Source: Heligmosomoides polygyrus polygyrus
Taxonomy: Eukaryota > Nematoda > Chromadorea > Rhabditida > Heligmosomidae
Assembly (NCBI GenBank): GCA_947396885.1
Contig: OX377202.1
Coordinates: 111,556,221-111,620,220, forward strand
Length of the DNA: 64,000 bases
Reading direction: 5' to 3'
A program made the translations under genes and the position numbers. Below, one piece after another: positions 39,901-50,270 of the stretch; positions within the stretch are counted from its first letter, which is position 1, and every line of letters begins with the position of its first letter. A model generated the notes under the pieces. The model had not been told where the DNA came from and searched no databases. It saw nothing but the letters and a program-made list of their open reading frames with translations.

Positions 39901-42900
39901 AGGACCAGCACGAGCTAAGCCGAGCCTGTGCTGACGACGACGTCACAGAAAACCAATGTTTTCAAATTTCGCCATGTTGGGTACCGTTCGGTAGAGTTTT
40001 TGATAGCGAACTGAACGGTTTCATTTATAGTAGCGAGAAGTGTAATCTGAGCGAGTAAGGGCGCGGAGAACATCGACCGTTGATGTGCCAAATTGCACGC
40101 GCGGGCGTGTTTGGAGGACAACAACTCCGTCAAGCTTGAATCCTTCCGGCAACAGCTTGTGGGTTTTGTAGTCAGTAAGAAGTTCTAGTAGCGCTCCAAA
40201 GCACAGCGATGTACCTTGAGAACGGGCAAAGTTATAGCGGTGCGAATATGCAGGTTAGGTTTGAGTGACAGGATTTTTTCCGAATTCAGTCGACCACTGC
40301 GGTGAGACCCGGAAAGCTAACGGCCTAAATGTGCGTAGGTGAGCAGAAGGATGAAGGTTCTTCACATCGGTATGATCAAAACTCTCCACCTCCCTATATT
40401 GCCTTAACCCAAGCTGTCGTTTTAGGGCGACGGACTTAGCGGCTGAAGCTTGTTCCGCCCTTGCTCGCCGACATTTGAGTATTCGACGCTTGCATCAATA
40501 AGATTTTGTTTAGCTCAAAAGGCTCTATCGAACGGTGTCAATCTCGACCAATTTCGGAAAAACTGATTTTTTGACAATTTCCCATCGAGGACCAGCACGA
40601 GCTAAGCCGAGCCTGTGCTGACGACGACGTCACAGAAAACCAATGTTTTCAAATTTCGCCATGTTGGGAACCATTCGATAGCGCTTTTGATGAAGAATTG
40701 AGAAGTTTTACTTAGGGTAGCGAGAATTGTAATCTGAGCGAGTAAGGGCGCGGAGAACATCGACCGTTGATGTGCCAAATTGCACGCGCGGGCGTGTTTG
40801 GAGGACAACAACTCCGTCAAGCTTGAATCCTTTCGGCAACAGCTCGTGGGTTTTGTAGTCAGTAAGAAGTTCTAGCAGCGCTACAAAGCACAGCGACGTA
40901 ACTTGAGAACGGGCAGAGTTATAGCGGTGCGAATATGCAGGTTAGGTTTGAGTGACAGGATTTTTTCCGAATTCAGTCGACCACTGCGGTGAGACCCGGA
41001 AAGCTACCAGCCCGAAAATGCGAAGGTGAGCAGAGTTGTGAAGGTTCTTCACACCGACATGATCACAACTCTCCATCTTCCTATATTGTCTTAACCCAAG
41101 CTGCCGTTTTAGGGCGACGGACTTAGCGGCTGAAGCTTCTTCCGCCCTTGCTCGCCCACATTTGAGTATTCGACGCTTGCAACAATGCGATTTTGTTTAG
41201 CTCAAAAAGCTCTATCGAACGGTGTCAATCTCGACCAATTTCGGAAAAACTGATTTTTTGACAATTTCCCATCGAGGACGAGCACGAGCTAAGCCGAGCA
41301 TGTGCTGACGACGACGTCACAGAAAACCAATTTTTTCAAATTTTACCAATTTGGGTACCGTTCGGTAGAGTTTTTGATAGCGAATTGAACGGTTTCATTT
41401 ATAGTAGCGAGAAGTGTAATCTGAGCGAGTAAGGGCGCGGAGAATATCGACCGTTGATGTGCCAAATTACACGCGCGGGCGTGTTAGGAGGACAACAACT
41501 CCGTCAAGCTTGAATCCTTCCGGCAACAGCTTGTGGGTTTTGTAGTCAGTAAGAAGTTCTAGTAGCGCTCCAAAGCACAGAGACGTAGCTCAAGGAGGGG
41601 CAAAGTTATAGCGGTGAGAATATGCAGGTTAGGCTTGACGACAGGATTTTTTCCGAATTCAGTCGACCACTGCGGTGAGATCCGGAAAGCTACGAGCCCG
41701 AAAATGCGAAGGTGAGCAGAGTTGTGAAGGTTCTTCACACCGACATGATCACAACTCTCCACCTTCCTATATTGTCTTAACCCAAGCTGCCGTTTTAGGG
41801 CCACGGACTTAGCGGCTGAAGATTCTTCCGCCCTTGCTCGCCCACATTTGAGTATTCGACGCTTGCAACAATGCGATTTTGTTTAGCTCAAAAAGCTCTA
41901 TCGAACGGTGTCAATCTCGACCAATTTCGGAAAAACTGATTTTTTGACAATTTCCCATCGAGGACCAGCACGAGCTAAGCCGAGCCTGTGCTGACGACGA
42001 CGTCACAGAAAACCAATGTTTTCAAATTTCGCCATGTTGGGTACCGTTCGGTAGAGTTTTTGATAGCGAACTGAACGGTTTCATTTATAGTAGCGAGAAG
42101 TGTAATCTGAGCGAGTAAGGGCGCGGAGAACATCGACCGTTGATGTGCCAAATTGCACGCGCGGGCGTGTTTGGAGGACAACAACTCCGTCAAGCTTGAA
42201 TCCTTCCGGCAACAGCTTGTGGGTTTTGTAGTCAGTAAGAAGTTCTAGTAGCGCTCCAAAGCACAGCGATGTACCTTGAGAACGGGCAAAGTTATAGCGG
42301 TGCGAATATGCAGGTTAGGTTTGAGTGACAGGATTTTTTCCGAATTCAGTCGACCACTGCGGTGAGACCCGGAAAGCTACCAGCCCGAAAATGCGAAGGT
42401 GAGCAGAGTTGTGAAGGTTCTTCACACCGACATGATCACAACCCTCCACCTTCCTATATTGTCTTAACCCAAGCTGCCGTCATAGGGCGACGGACTTAGC
42501 GGCTGAAGCTTGTTCCGCCCTTGCTCGCCGACATTTGAGTATTCGACGCTTGCAACAATAACGTTTTGTTTAGCTCGAAAAGCTCTATCGAACGGTACTA
42601 ATCCCGTCCAATTTCGGAAAGTTTGATTTTTTGACAATTTCCCATCGAGGACGAGCACGAGCTAAGCCGAGCCTGTGCTGACGACGACGTCACAGAAAAC
42701 CAATATTTTCAAATTTTACCAAGTTGGGTACCGTTCGGTAGAGTTTTTGATAGCGAATTGAACGGTTTCATTTATAGTAGCGAGAAGTGTAATCTGAGCG
42801 AGTAAGGGCGCGGAGAATATCGACCGTTGATGTGCCAAATTACACGCGCGGGCGTGTTTGGAGGACAACAACTCCGTCAAGCTTGAATCCTTTCGGCAAC

Positions 42901-44850
42901 AGCTCGTGGGTTTTGTAGTCAGTAAGAAGTTCTAGCAGCGCTACAAAGCACAGCGACGTAACTTGAGAACGGGCAAAGTTATAGCGGTGCGAATATGCAG
43001 GTTAGGTTTGAGTGACAGGATTTTTTCCGAATTCAGTCGACCACTGCGGTGAGACCCGGAAAGCTACCAGCCCGAAAATGCGAAGGTGAGCAGAGTTGTG
43101 AAGGTTCTTCACACCGACATGATCACAACCCTCCACCTTCCTATATTGTCTTAACCCAAGCTGCCGTCATAGGGCCACGGACTTAGCGGCTGAAGATTCT
43201 TCCGCCCTTGCTCGCCGACATTTGAGTATTCGACGCTTGCAACAATAACGTTTTGTTTAGCTCGAAAAGCTCTATCGAACGGTACTAATCCCGTCCAATT
43301 TCGGAAAGTTTGATTTTTTGACAATTTCCCATCGAGGACGAGCACGAGCTAAGCCGAGCCTGTGCTGACGACGACGTCACAGAAAACCAATATTTTCAAA
43401 TTTTACCAAGTTGGGTACCGTTCGGTAGAGTTTTTGATAGCGAATTGAACGGTTTCATTTATAGTAGCGAGAAGTGTAATCTGAGCGAGTAAGGGCGCGG
43501 AGAATATCGACCGTTGATGTGCCAAATTACACGCGCGGGCGTGTTTGGAGGACAACAACTCCGTCAAGCTTGAATCCTTTCGGCAACAGCTCGTGGGTTT
43601 TGTAGTCAGTAAGAAGTTCTAGCAGCGCTACAAAGCACAGCGACGTAACTTGAGAACGGGCAAAGTTATAGCGGTGCGAATATGCAGGTTAGGTTTGAGT
43701 GACAGGATTTTTTCCGAATTCAGTCGACCACTGCGGTGAGACCCGGAAAGCTACCAGCCCGAAAATGCGAAGGTGAGCAGAGTTGTGAAGGTTCTTCACA
43801 TCGGTATGATCAAAACTCTCCACCTCCCTATATTGCCTTAACCCAAGCTGTCGTTTTAGGGCGACGGACTTAGCGGCTGAAGCTTGTTCCGCCCTTGCTC
43901 GCCGACATTTGAGTATTCGACGCTTGCATCAATACGATTTTGTTTAGCTCAAAAAGCTCTATCGAACGGTGTCAATCTCGACCAATTTCGGAAAAACTGA
44001 TTTTTTGACAATTTCCCATCGAGGACCAGCACGAGCTAAGCCGAGCCTGTGCTGACGACGACGTCACAGAAAACCAATGTTTTCAAATTTCGCCATGTTG
44101 GGAACCATTCGATAGCGCTTTTGATGAAGAATTGAGAGGTTTTACTTAGGGTAGCGAGAATTGTAATCTGAGCGAGTAAGGGCGCGGAGAACATCGACCG
44201 TTGATGTGCCAAATTGCACGCGCGGGCGTGTTTGGAGGACAACAACTCCGTCAAGCTTGAATCCTTCCGGCAACAGCTTGTGGGTTTTGTAGTCAGTAAG
44301 AAGTTCTAGTAGCGCTCCAAAGCACAGAGACGTAGCTCAAGGAGGGGCAAAGTTATAGCGGTGAGAATATGCAGGTTAGGCTTGACGACAGGATTTTTTC
44401 CGAATTCAGTCGACCACTGCGGTGAGACCCGGAAAGCTACGAGCCCGAAAATGCGAAGGTGAGCAGAGTTGTGAAGGTTCTTCACACCGACATGATCACA
44501 ACTCTCCACCTTCCTATATTGTCTTAACCCAAGCTGCCGTTTTAGGGCCACGGACTTAGCGGCTGAAGATTCTTCCGCCCTTGCTCGCCCACATTTGAGT
44601 ATTCGACGCTTGCAACAATAAGATTTTGTTTAGCTCAAAAAGCTCTATCGAACCGTGTCAATCTCGACCAATTTCGGAAGAACTGATTTTTTGACAACAG
44701 GTGCTGCGACACGCCTAACGGCGTGTCTCGCACTTGCCCGCTTCGCGGGGTGATACAGTTAGTCCTTTTCTCAGGAAGTACTCTTGTACAAAGAAAGATG
44801 TGCGCTTCAAAAAAGATTTATTTATAGCGCAACGAAAATGGTTTAATTTT

Positions 44851-45803
44851 TTACCCAAACATCTCGGTGAATACTACGTTTGATATAGTTTTCCGTCCTG
44901 GTGGTAGCCAAATTTTGATCTCTGTCGAACACGTGAGTACGCCACCTACAGTTGACCATGAGAAAAAACTGGGCTGGAGAGGTATACACCGACTCTGTCA
45001 AATGTTTGTCCCTGACTCTTGTTTATTGTCATTGCGTAGGCCAAACGCACAGGAAATTGTCTCTTCTTAAATCTGCACGGTGAGGCGTCATAGGCAGGCG
45101 GACAGAATATTATTCTAGGAATAAGGACGTACTGTCCTTTGTTCGCTCCAGTTGCAATTTTGCAGCCTAGAATGTACCTATCCATATGTTCAACGGTGAG
45201 TCGCGTACCATTGCATAGACCCCGGTTGACTCTAAGATTCCGCAGAAGCATTATGACTGCTCCTTTCTTTAGATGGAGTTAATGTGGCGGGTATCACTGT
45301 GGTGTCAAGCTATTTAGAAACTCCAATGAATACTCTGTGTCGTTGTTAGCTTCATTTTCGTCATTCATAACCTCATCTATGCTTCTGTAAATCTTCTCCT
45401 GCCCAGGTAGTTTCGAAAGCACTTTGTTGTTTATCTCCAAAGAGTCGAAATTCCTAGGCGTCAAAATCACTCTACCGACTGCAGCGGACATATCTTCTAA
45501 GGTCACTATATCACCAAATATCTCATCTGCTATATCTCCAGAGCTCAGCATATCGTCGGGCACTTCCACTTCATTGGAATCGTTTTGGAGCTTTCCGTTT
45601 TCAAGTTGAATTAGAAAGTTAGACCAACCGATTCCACTGCTGGACGCCCTCACATTCTCAGTCAATCTGTATTTAAAGAAATGAGGTCACAGTGGGGAGG
45701 TCTTGATAGAATCGTTCAGAATTTTGGACCGTCCTGCTTTTGGCACGACAGGAGGAATTTGTCTGAAATCACCACCTAGGATAATCCAGATGCCTCCTGC
45801 CTC
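44851..45803 (-). pseudogene. Pif1-type Helitron helicase, C-terminal relic (copy 2)
   Basis: This is the same helicase tail as at 14417-15369 and shares its three defects: the TGA after NSLTPQ, the TAG in place of Y in HGQLYVA, and the frameshift before the C-terminus. It has acquired more damage: a TAA a few codons after the shared TGA, and a stop in the segment corresponding to SPLWPHF (TGG changed to TGA near 45690). Because the shared defects predate the split of the two copies, the master of this pair was already helicase-dead. Confidence 0.88.
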
Positions 45804-46706
45804 TTAATCCAGTTGCCTCTAGCGCGACGTAGACGACCTTTTTTTCTGAATCGAGACGTTTAGAAATACGTGTAGTTGCCGTTGTGCCAAGCAGGAGGAG
45901 GCTATACTTCCTCTGTAGATCAGCATCCCATGTTGAATTCTGAAAGCGCCTGCACGCCGCAGCACGCCGGTGACACAATTCCTTAATTCAGATGCTTCTA
46001 GGGCGGCGTAGAGAACCTGTCCTCTGAAACCAGCACCTCAGAAGACCCACCTTCTGAATGCAGAGGATCAGAAGCGCGCACAGTTGCCGCTGTGTCAAGC
46101 ATGAAGAGGCTGCGCATATGGCAGATTCCTTGTTTCGCGTATAAATTTTCTTACGGCTCCCTTCTTGCTGGTTCCCCGTCCTGGTTCCGCCTCCAGGTCC
46201 CTTGTTCCTGGTCGATCTCTCCCCCCCCCCCCCTAGGAATCCTCGTTAATACTCTTCCCAATTAAGTAGCTCTCCCACGCTCACACACAACGACGGCGAG
46301 CGAACGCCCATTGCGTGGCATCGGTGTCACATCTTCTAAATCCGTACTCTCTTATTGGTAATGGATCCCCTTACTGATCCTCTTAACTGCTCCCCCGATT
46401 GCTAACTCCCTATTGGTCCCTCCTTAATGCTTCATTGATCCCCCTATCGACCCCCCCCCCTTCCCGATGATTCCTCCAAGTCGCTACCTCCTGGTCGCTG
46501 TCGATTCTCCACCCTCGAAGTTCCCCCTTATACTCTTCCCCCTTTAGTGGTTATGCTAATGGCACGAAGTCGGCGGCACGGCTTCTGAATCTGGACGCTC
46601 AGGAACGCGCGTAAGTGCTGTTGTGTCAAGCAGTGAAAGGATGCGCTTTTTATGCTGCAGCAATTCCCACGTTCAATGGGAAATTTCGACCGCGACCATC
46701 TGTGGA

Positions 46707-47013
46707 TGATACAGCGTACCTCACTTAGGTTAGATCACTCGACCGCTCCCGCTGTGGGTGATGCAGCGTACCTCACTTAGGTTGGATCATTCGACCGCTC
46801 TCGCTATGGGTGATGCGACGTACCTAACTTAGGTTAGATCATTCGACCGCTCTCGCTGTGGGTGGTGCGGCGTACCCAACTTAGGTTAGATCATTCGACC
46901 GCTCTCGCTGTGGGTGATGCGGCGTACCTCACTTATGTTAGATCATTCGACCGCTCTCGCTGTGGGTGATGCGGCGAATGCGGCGTATCTCACTTAGATT
47001 AGATCACTCGACG
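46707..47013. repeat. 52-bp minisatellite at the Helitron 5' end, 6 units
   Basis: GTACC-type words recur at 46716, 46768, 46820, 46872 and 46924 with 52-bp spacing, and a final GTATC at 46985 carries the same 9-bp insertion as in copy 1. There is one unit more than in copy 1. The added unit has CACTTATGTTAGATC. Confidence 0.9.
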
Positions 47014-47041
47014 GACAAACTCTTTTATATATAGGTGATGA

Positions 47042-47811
47042 TTTCCCATCGAGGACGAGCACGAGCTAAGCCGAGCCTGTGCTGGCGACGACGTCACAGA
47101 AAACCAATATTTTCAAATTTCGCCATGTTGGGAACCATTCGATAGCGCTTTTGATGAAGAATTGAAAGGTTTTACTTAGGGTAGCGAGAATTGTAATCTG
47201 AGCGAGTAAGGGCGCGGAGAACATCGACCGTTTATGTGCTCTAAACACGCGCGGGCGTGTTTGGAGCACAACAAGTCCGTCAAGCTTGAATCCTTCCGGC
47301 AACAGCTTGTGGGTTTTGTAGTCAGCAAAATGGTATACGAGCGCTCTAAAACACAACGACGTAGCTTGAGAACGGGCAAAGTTATAGCGGTGCGAATATG
47401 CAGGTTAGGTTTGAGTGACAGGATTTTTTCCGAATTCAGTCGACCACTGCGGTGAGACCCGGAAAGCTACGATCCCGAAAATGCGAAGGTGAGCAGAGTT
47501 GTGAAGGTTCTTCACACCGACATGATCACAACTCTCCATCTTCCTATATTGTCTTAACCCAAGCTGCCGTTTTAGGGCGACGGACTTAGCGGCTGAAGCT
47601 TCTTCCGCCCTTGCTCGCCCACATTTGAGTATTCGACGCTTGCAACAATACGATTCTGTTTAGCTCGGAAAGCTCTATCGAAAAGTGTCAATCTCGACCA
47701 ATTTCGGAAAAACTGATTTTTTGACAATTTTCCCCCGGGGACGAGCACGAGCTAAGCCGAGCCTGTGCTGACAGCGACGTCACAGAAAACCAATATTTTC
47801 AAATTTCGCCA
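47042..47811. repeat. 687-bp satellite array, right edge (about 1.1 monomers)
   Basis: Satellite sequence resumes after Helitron copy 2 and stops at AAATTTCGCCA, beyond which all similarity is lost. The last monomer is more divergent than interior ones, for example TTTATGTGCTCTAAACACG, CAGCAAAATGGTATACG, AAAACACAACG, and TTTTCCCCCGGGG in place of TTTCCCCTCGGGG. Decay at the edge is expected where unequal exchange no longer homogenises repeats. Confidence 0.95.
47236..47269. other. 15-bp-arm palindrome in the edge monomer
   Basis: GTGCTCTAAACACGC, a GCGG loop and GCGTGTTTGGAGCAC pair along all 15 positions, with one T-G wobble. Interior monomers keep the right arm, but the left arm has become GTGCCAAATTACACGC, which leaves a 6-bp core. 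The edge copy may preserve an older form. Confidence 0.8.
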
Positions 47812-48635
47812 ACGGTTTGACTTACCAGGGAACTACCTAAAGTGTGAGTCTGAACCAGTGATCCGATGCATACGGGCTGAAGCGTCTCCCTCTCAGAAAT
47901 AACAATGTGCAAGTATCTCGACCCGAGTTCTACTTTGAGCAGAATTACGTCCCGTAGAAGCTGCCCCATTCAAACGGACTAGTGAAGCAAGCGAGAAGGT
48001 TGGTATGTTATCACCCTTGAATTCATTGTTCTCTTGAATCCGTGCCTCGACGGGGGTAGTTGGCAGACTTACTAGCGGAAGGTTGGGGTTTGGGTCCTGC
48101 GTGGGACTTGTCTTTTGCATTTTCACAAACTTCATATTCATGGTAGGCGTCCATACGCTGATTGAAGAGAAGGTAAACAACAGGTTCACATGTTGCTAAC
48201 CCTTATGAAGGAGAAAGGTTGGTGTCACCATAACCCGGTCTGGGATGCGCCGTGTATTCAACTCTTATGGGACATCGTTAAAGCAGGATCATGCGAACAT
48301 TGCCTTTACAGTGGCTTGCGGTGTCAACCGATTGATTGTAAGAGTTTATCCTTCCGAGACAAAATGCAAAATCTGGGTGGAAAACCTGTATTTAGTCCTG
48401 GTGAGACCAGTACCAAAACCATGAGTTCTGGGTACTCTACATGTGGAATTGGACTGGTACTTTTCATGTTTCATGCTTACATAGGTGTAACGGAGATGGA
48501 GTTTTTCGGGGGCATCCCGAATTCAGGGTCACAGTGTCGGGTCCTGCCAAACCATAAAGATCTGGGTCTACCAAACCAGAAAGGTCGCGATGTCGATAAC
48601 ACCAATCTTTAGTCAAGAGAAGTGAATGCTGGCCG
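47812..48635. other. Unassigned interval with two uncharacterised ORFs
   Basis: I recognise no element here. A minus-strand ORF at 47893-48189 (98 codons) and a plus-strand ORF at 48190-48612 (140 codons) are open, but neither has a motif, signal peptide or clear splice context that I can support. The minus ORF is rich in P, T, N and S. They may be fragments of unrecognised elements or chance ORFs. Confidence 0.3.
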
Positions 48636-48835
48636 ACTTCCTGTATGTGAGAGTGTTAGATAGAGTCCAGTGCCACCAAGAGCGTCGAAGAACTGGAGAC
48701 GACAAAGGACGTCCGCTTCCATGCCCTCCCATTCGACTTCACTGCTCTTCCTGCGCTAACGTACCATACAACAGCAGGATGATCTAATGATCATCATCCC
48801 GCAGCGAGCAATCAAAAGGACGATGCTTGGAGTCA
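48636..48835 (-). mobile_element. Inverted Penelope-like fragment (left arm of an inverted repeat)
   Basis: Read on the minus strand, this matches 49256-49461 almost base for base. Shared words are CTCCAAGCATCGTCCTTTTG, CGCTGCGGGATGATGATCAT, GTTGTATGGTACGTTAGCGC and ATCTAAC(G/A)CTCTCACATAC. The arms differ by a few substitutions and a short indel. The right arm leads into a GIY-YIG domain, so both arms derive from the same element. Confidence 0.8.
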
Positions 48836-48894
48836 AGTCAAGGCCTCTCATGAGAGATTGCATGCTCTGACAGCAGAGCAGGTAAGCAACAGGT

Positions 48895-49160
48895 TTACGT
48901 GTCATTCAATCTTGGCCTATACCACCTGTCGTCTGCTGATCATCGGTTGCTCCAACGGCGCCAACAACGTCCTATTTCGTTCCTGTCGTCTGCCAGAACG
49001 CTCCAATGGGTCAACCTCGCTGTAGGAAAACGACCGTTCATTTAAGGCTTTTACGCAGAAGTCCGAGCGTACTGGTGTTTCTTTGAAAAATCCCTCTCCC
49101 CCCAGGATCCAGTCTGTGATCATCCTCGTCCAGCGGGTGTCTCCGAAACGCAATTCGTAG
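48895..49160 (-). pseudogene. RTE-like non-LTR retrotransposon, 3' end of the RT ORF (relic)
   Basis: The minus-strand frame from 49153 reads MRFGDTRWTRMITDWILGG, then SDFCVKALNER, and a tail ending near 48917. RTE-clade reverse transcriptase proteins typically end with a segment of the form RW(T)RAVTDWIPRD, GRPP, RWSDFF.KALNE and a W/R-rich tail. The match is clear for the WTR..TDWI and SDF.VKALNER blocks; GRPP is lost. The rest of the element is missing. It lies inside the loop of the Penelope inverted repeat. The alternative, a relic of another RT clade with a similar C-terminus, is less likely. Confidence 0.55.
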
Positions 49161-49445
49161 CCGGTTCACGTAATTTTCGACGGCTAGCTCATTCAGCAGT
49201 GTCTCTAGTGCTCAAACGTTAACAATGCTCCGGAGGCCCATTTGTTTGAATCGTTTGACTCCAAGCATCGTCCTTTTGATTGCTCGCTGCGGGATGATGA
49301 TCATTTGATCATCCTGCTGTTGTATGGTACGTTAGCGCAGGAAGAGCAGTGGAGTCGAATGGGAGGGCATGGAGGGAGGCGGACGTCCTTTGTCTTCTCC
49401 ACGAGTTCCTCGACGCTCTTGATGGCACTGGACTGTATCTAACGC

Positions 49446-49806
49446 TCTCACATACAGGAAGGGGAGATTGCGCCGTTTCTGGAACAGTTTACAGGATCAC
49501 CTGTCACAGATGCGGTGAGAATTATATCGGCGAAACTTCTCGTCCACTCCATGTGCGCGCCAAGGAACACTTGGAGGGCAAACAAAGGTCGCGGGTTTCC
49601 ATGCACTGGGTCGCCACAGGGTCAACGCCCACCACGGAGAGGACTTCGGGGTCACATTCAAAATTCTAGCGCGTGAGCCCCAAACGTCTGCGCGGAAGGC
49701 CCTTGAGGCATTTTGGGTACAGGCTACTGACCCAAAAATCAACCGGAAGGGGGAGTGCCTATATATAACCCGGGAGCTCAGGCCATACCTCCGGCTAGCA
49801 TTCTAG
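49446..49806 (+). pseudogene. GIY-YIG endonuclease domain of a Penelope-like element, frameshifted
   Basis: GIY-YIG endonucleases nick DNA to prime insertion of Penelope-like retroelements. The first part reads GTVYRITCHRCGENYIGET then SRPLHVRAKEHLEGK. This shows the V-Y / Y-I-G pair, a CxxC pair, the catalytic-type R and the H of the KEH segment. Near 49580-49600 the frame shifts. The continuation in the new frame reads ALGRHRVNAHHGEDFGVTFK, ILARE, KALEAFWVQATDPKINRKGE and CLYITREL, ending at TAG 49804-49806, and this closes the domain as in intact relatives. One frameshift is therefore the main visible lesion in this domain, but the upstream RT is absent. Confidence 0.85.
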
Positions 49807-49970
49807 TCAGGGTACGGTTTTCGCTAGTACCATCACCCCTGGCGATCCTTGATTAGGTGAGGTCGATTGCTGTCTCGTTCTCATCTTGTGGACGTCTAAT
49901 TGGTCTCAAAATCCAGTAGGGTTGAGGAGACCCTTGGTCGAGTGATCACACTTAGGTTTGTTTCCTTTCA

Positions 49971-50006
49971 GGCTCTGAAGAAGGCGATCTCGCCGAAACG
50001 TAAGCC
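49971..50006 (+). ncRNA. Hammerhead-ribozyme-like motif in the Penelope 3' region
   Basis: The pieces run in type I order: GGCT (stem I), CTGAAGA (CUGANGA core), one extra A, GGCG-ATCT-CGCC (stem II), GAAA, CGTA (minimal stem III plus a GUA cleavage triplet), and AGCC (stem I return, pairs with GGCT). Penelope-like elements are known to carry hammerheads with a very short stem III. The extra A after the core and the 4-bp stem I make activity doubtful, especially as a monomer. Confidence 0.5.
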
Positions 50007-50220
50007 AAATAAACGCTTTTAGCAACCTCGCCCAGAGTTCAAACAGGAGCTACTACGAATACGTCTTCATAAATAGTAACGACCGAGTGTTCGAAATTTG
50101 TCTGATTGCCATGTTACTACTTGCTGATACGGTCAAACCCAATGCCCTATACCTTATGCCACTATATATCCAAGATGATAGGCCGACGATAACCTGTTTG
50201 CCGTTGTAAGTCATATTTAG

Positions 50221-50270
50221 ATCATTTAGTGCTTTTCAGTCTAAATGATTAACGTGAGCCCCCCCCCCCC
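50221..50270. other. Perfect 9-bp hairpin followed by a 12-C tract
   Basis: ATCATTTAG and CTAAATGAT pair perfectly around an 11-nt loop (50221-50249), and a run of 12 C follows at 50259-50270. A second run of 15 C lies at 50650-50664. The 50250-50800 stretch has overlapping short ORFs on both strands and looks like a decayed repeat, but I recognise no element in it. Confidence 0.5.

Larger units (their letters stand above)
16549..44697. repeat. 687-bp satellite array, block 2 (about 41 monomers)
   Basis: This is the same satellite as block 1. The length of 28149 bp is 41.0 times 686.5, so the block between the two Helitrons is a whole number of monomers. Haplotype switching is stronger here. 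A divergent haplotype with GAGACGCGGAAAGCTAACGG, ATGTGCGTAGG and CACATCGGTATGATC occurs near 19711, 34814 and 36186. A near version with CACAACGG occurs at 30694 and 32754. The haplotype joins ordinary sequence at different points in different monomers, which points to recombination or gene conversion within monomers. Confidence 0.97.
44698..47041 (-). mobile_element. Helitron-like non-autonomous element, copy 2 (2344 bp)
   Basis: This has the same termini, hairpins and coding relic as the copy at 14265, in the same orientation and at the same nucleotide of the satellite monomer. It differs by scattered substitutions, small changes in C-run length and one extra 52-bp unit. The left flanking monomer is almost identical to that of copy 1 for several hundred bases. 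The right flank is a different satellite haplotype (GAGGACGAGC with GCTGGCGACG, against GAGGACCAGC with GCTGACGACG). Confidence 0.85.
49256..50010 (+). mobile_element. Penelope-like element, 3' fragment
   Basis: It contains the right arm of the inverted repeat, a GIY-YIG endonuclease relic (49446-49806), about 160 bp of 3' region and a hammerhead-like motif at 49971-50006. This order, endonuclease last then a short tail with a hammerhead, is what is known for Penelope-like elements. The reverse transcriptase is missing. The true 3' end is not defined; I see no target-site duplication. Confidence 0.75.

Noticed and set aside
1..47811. CRISPR-like or other prokaryotic tandem system
   Set aside because: The repeat unit is 687 bp with no alternating short repeats and unique spacers, and the surroundings are eukaryotic transposons and introns.
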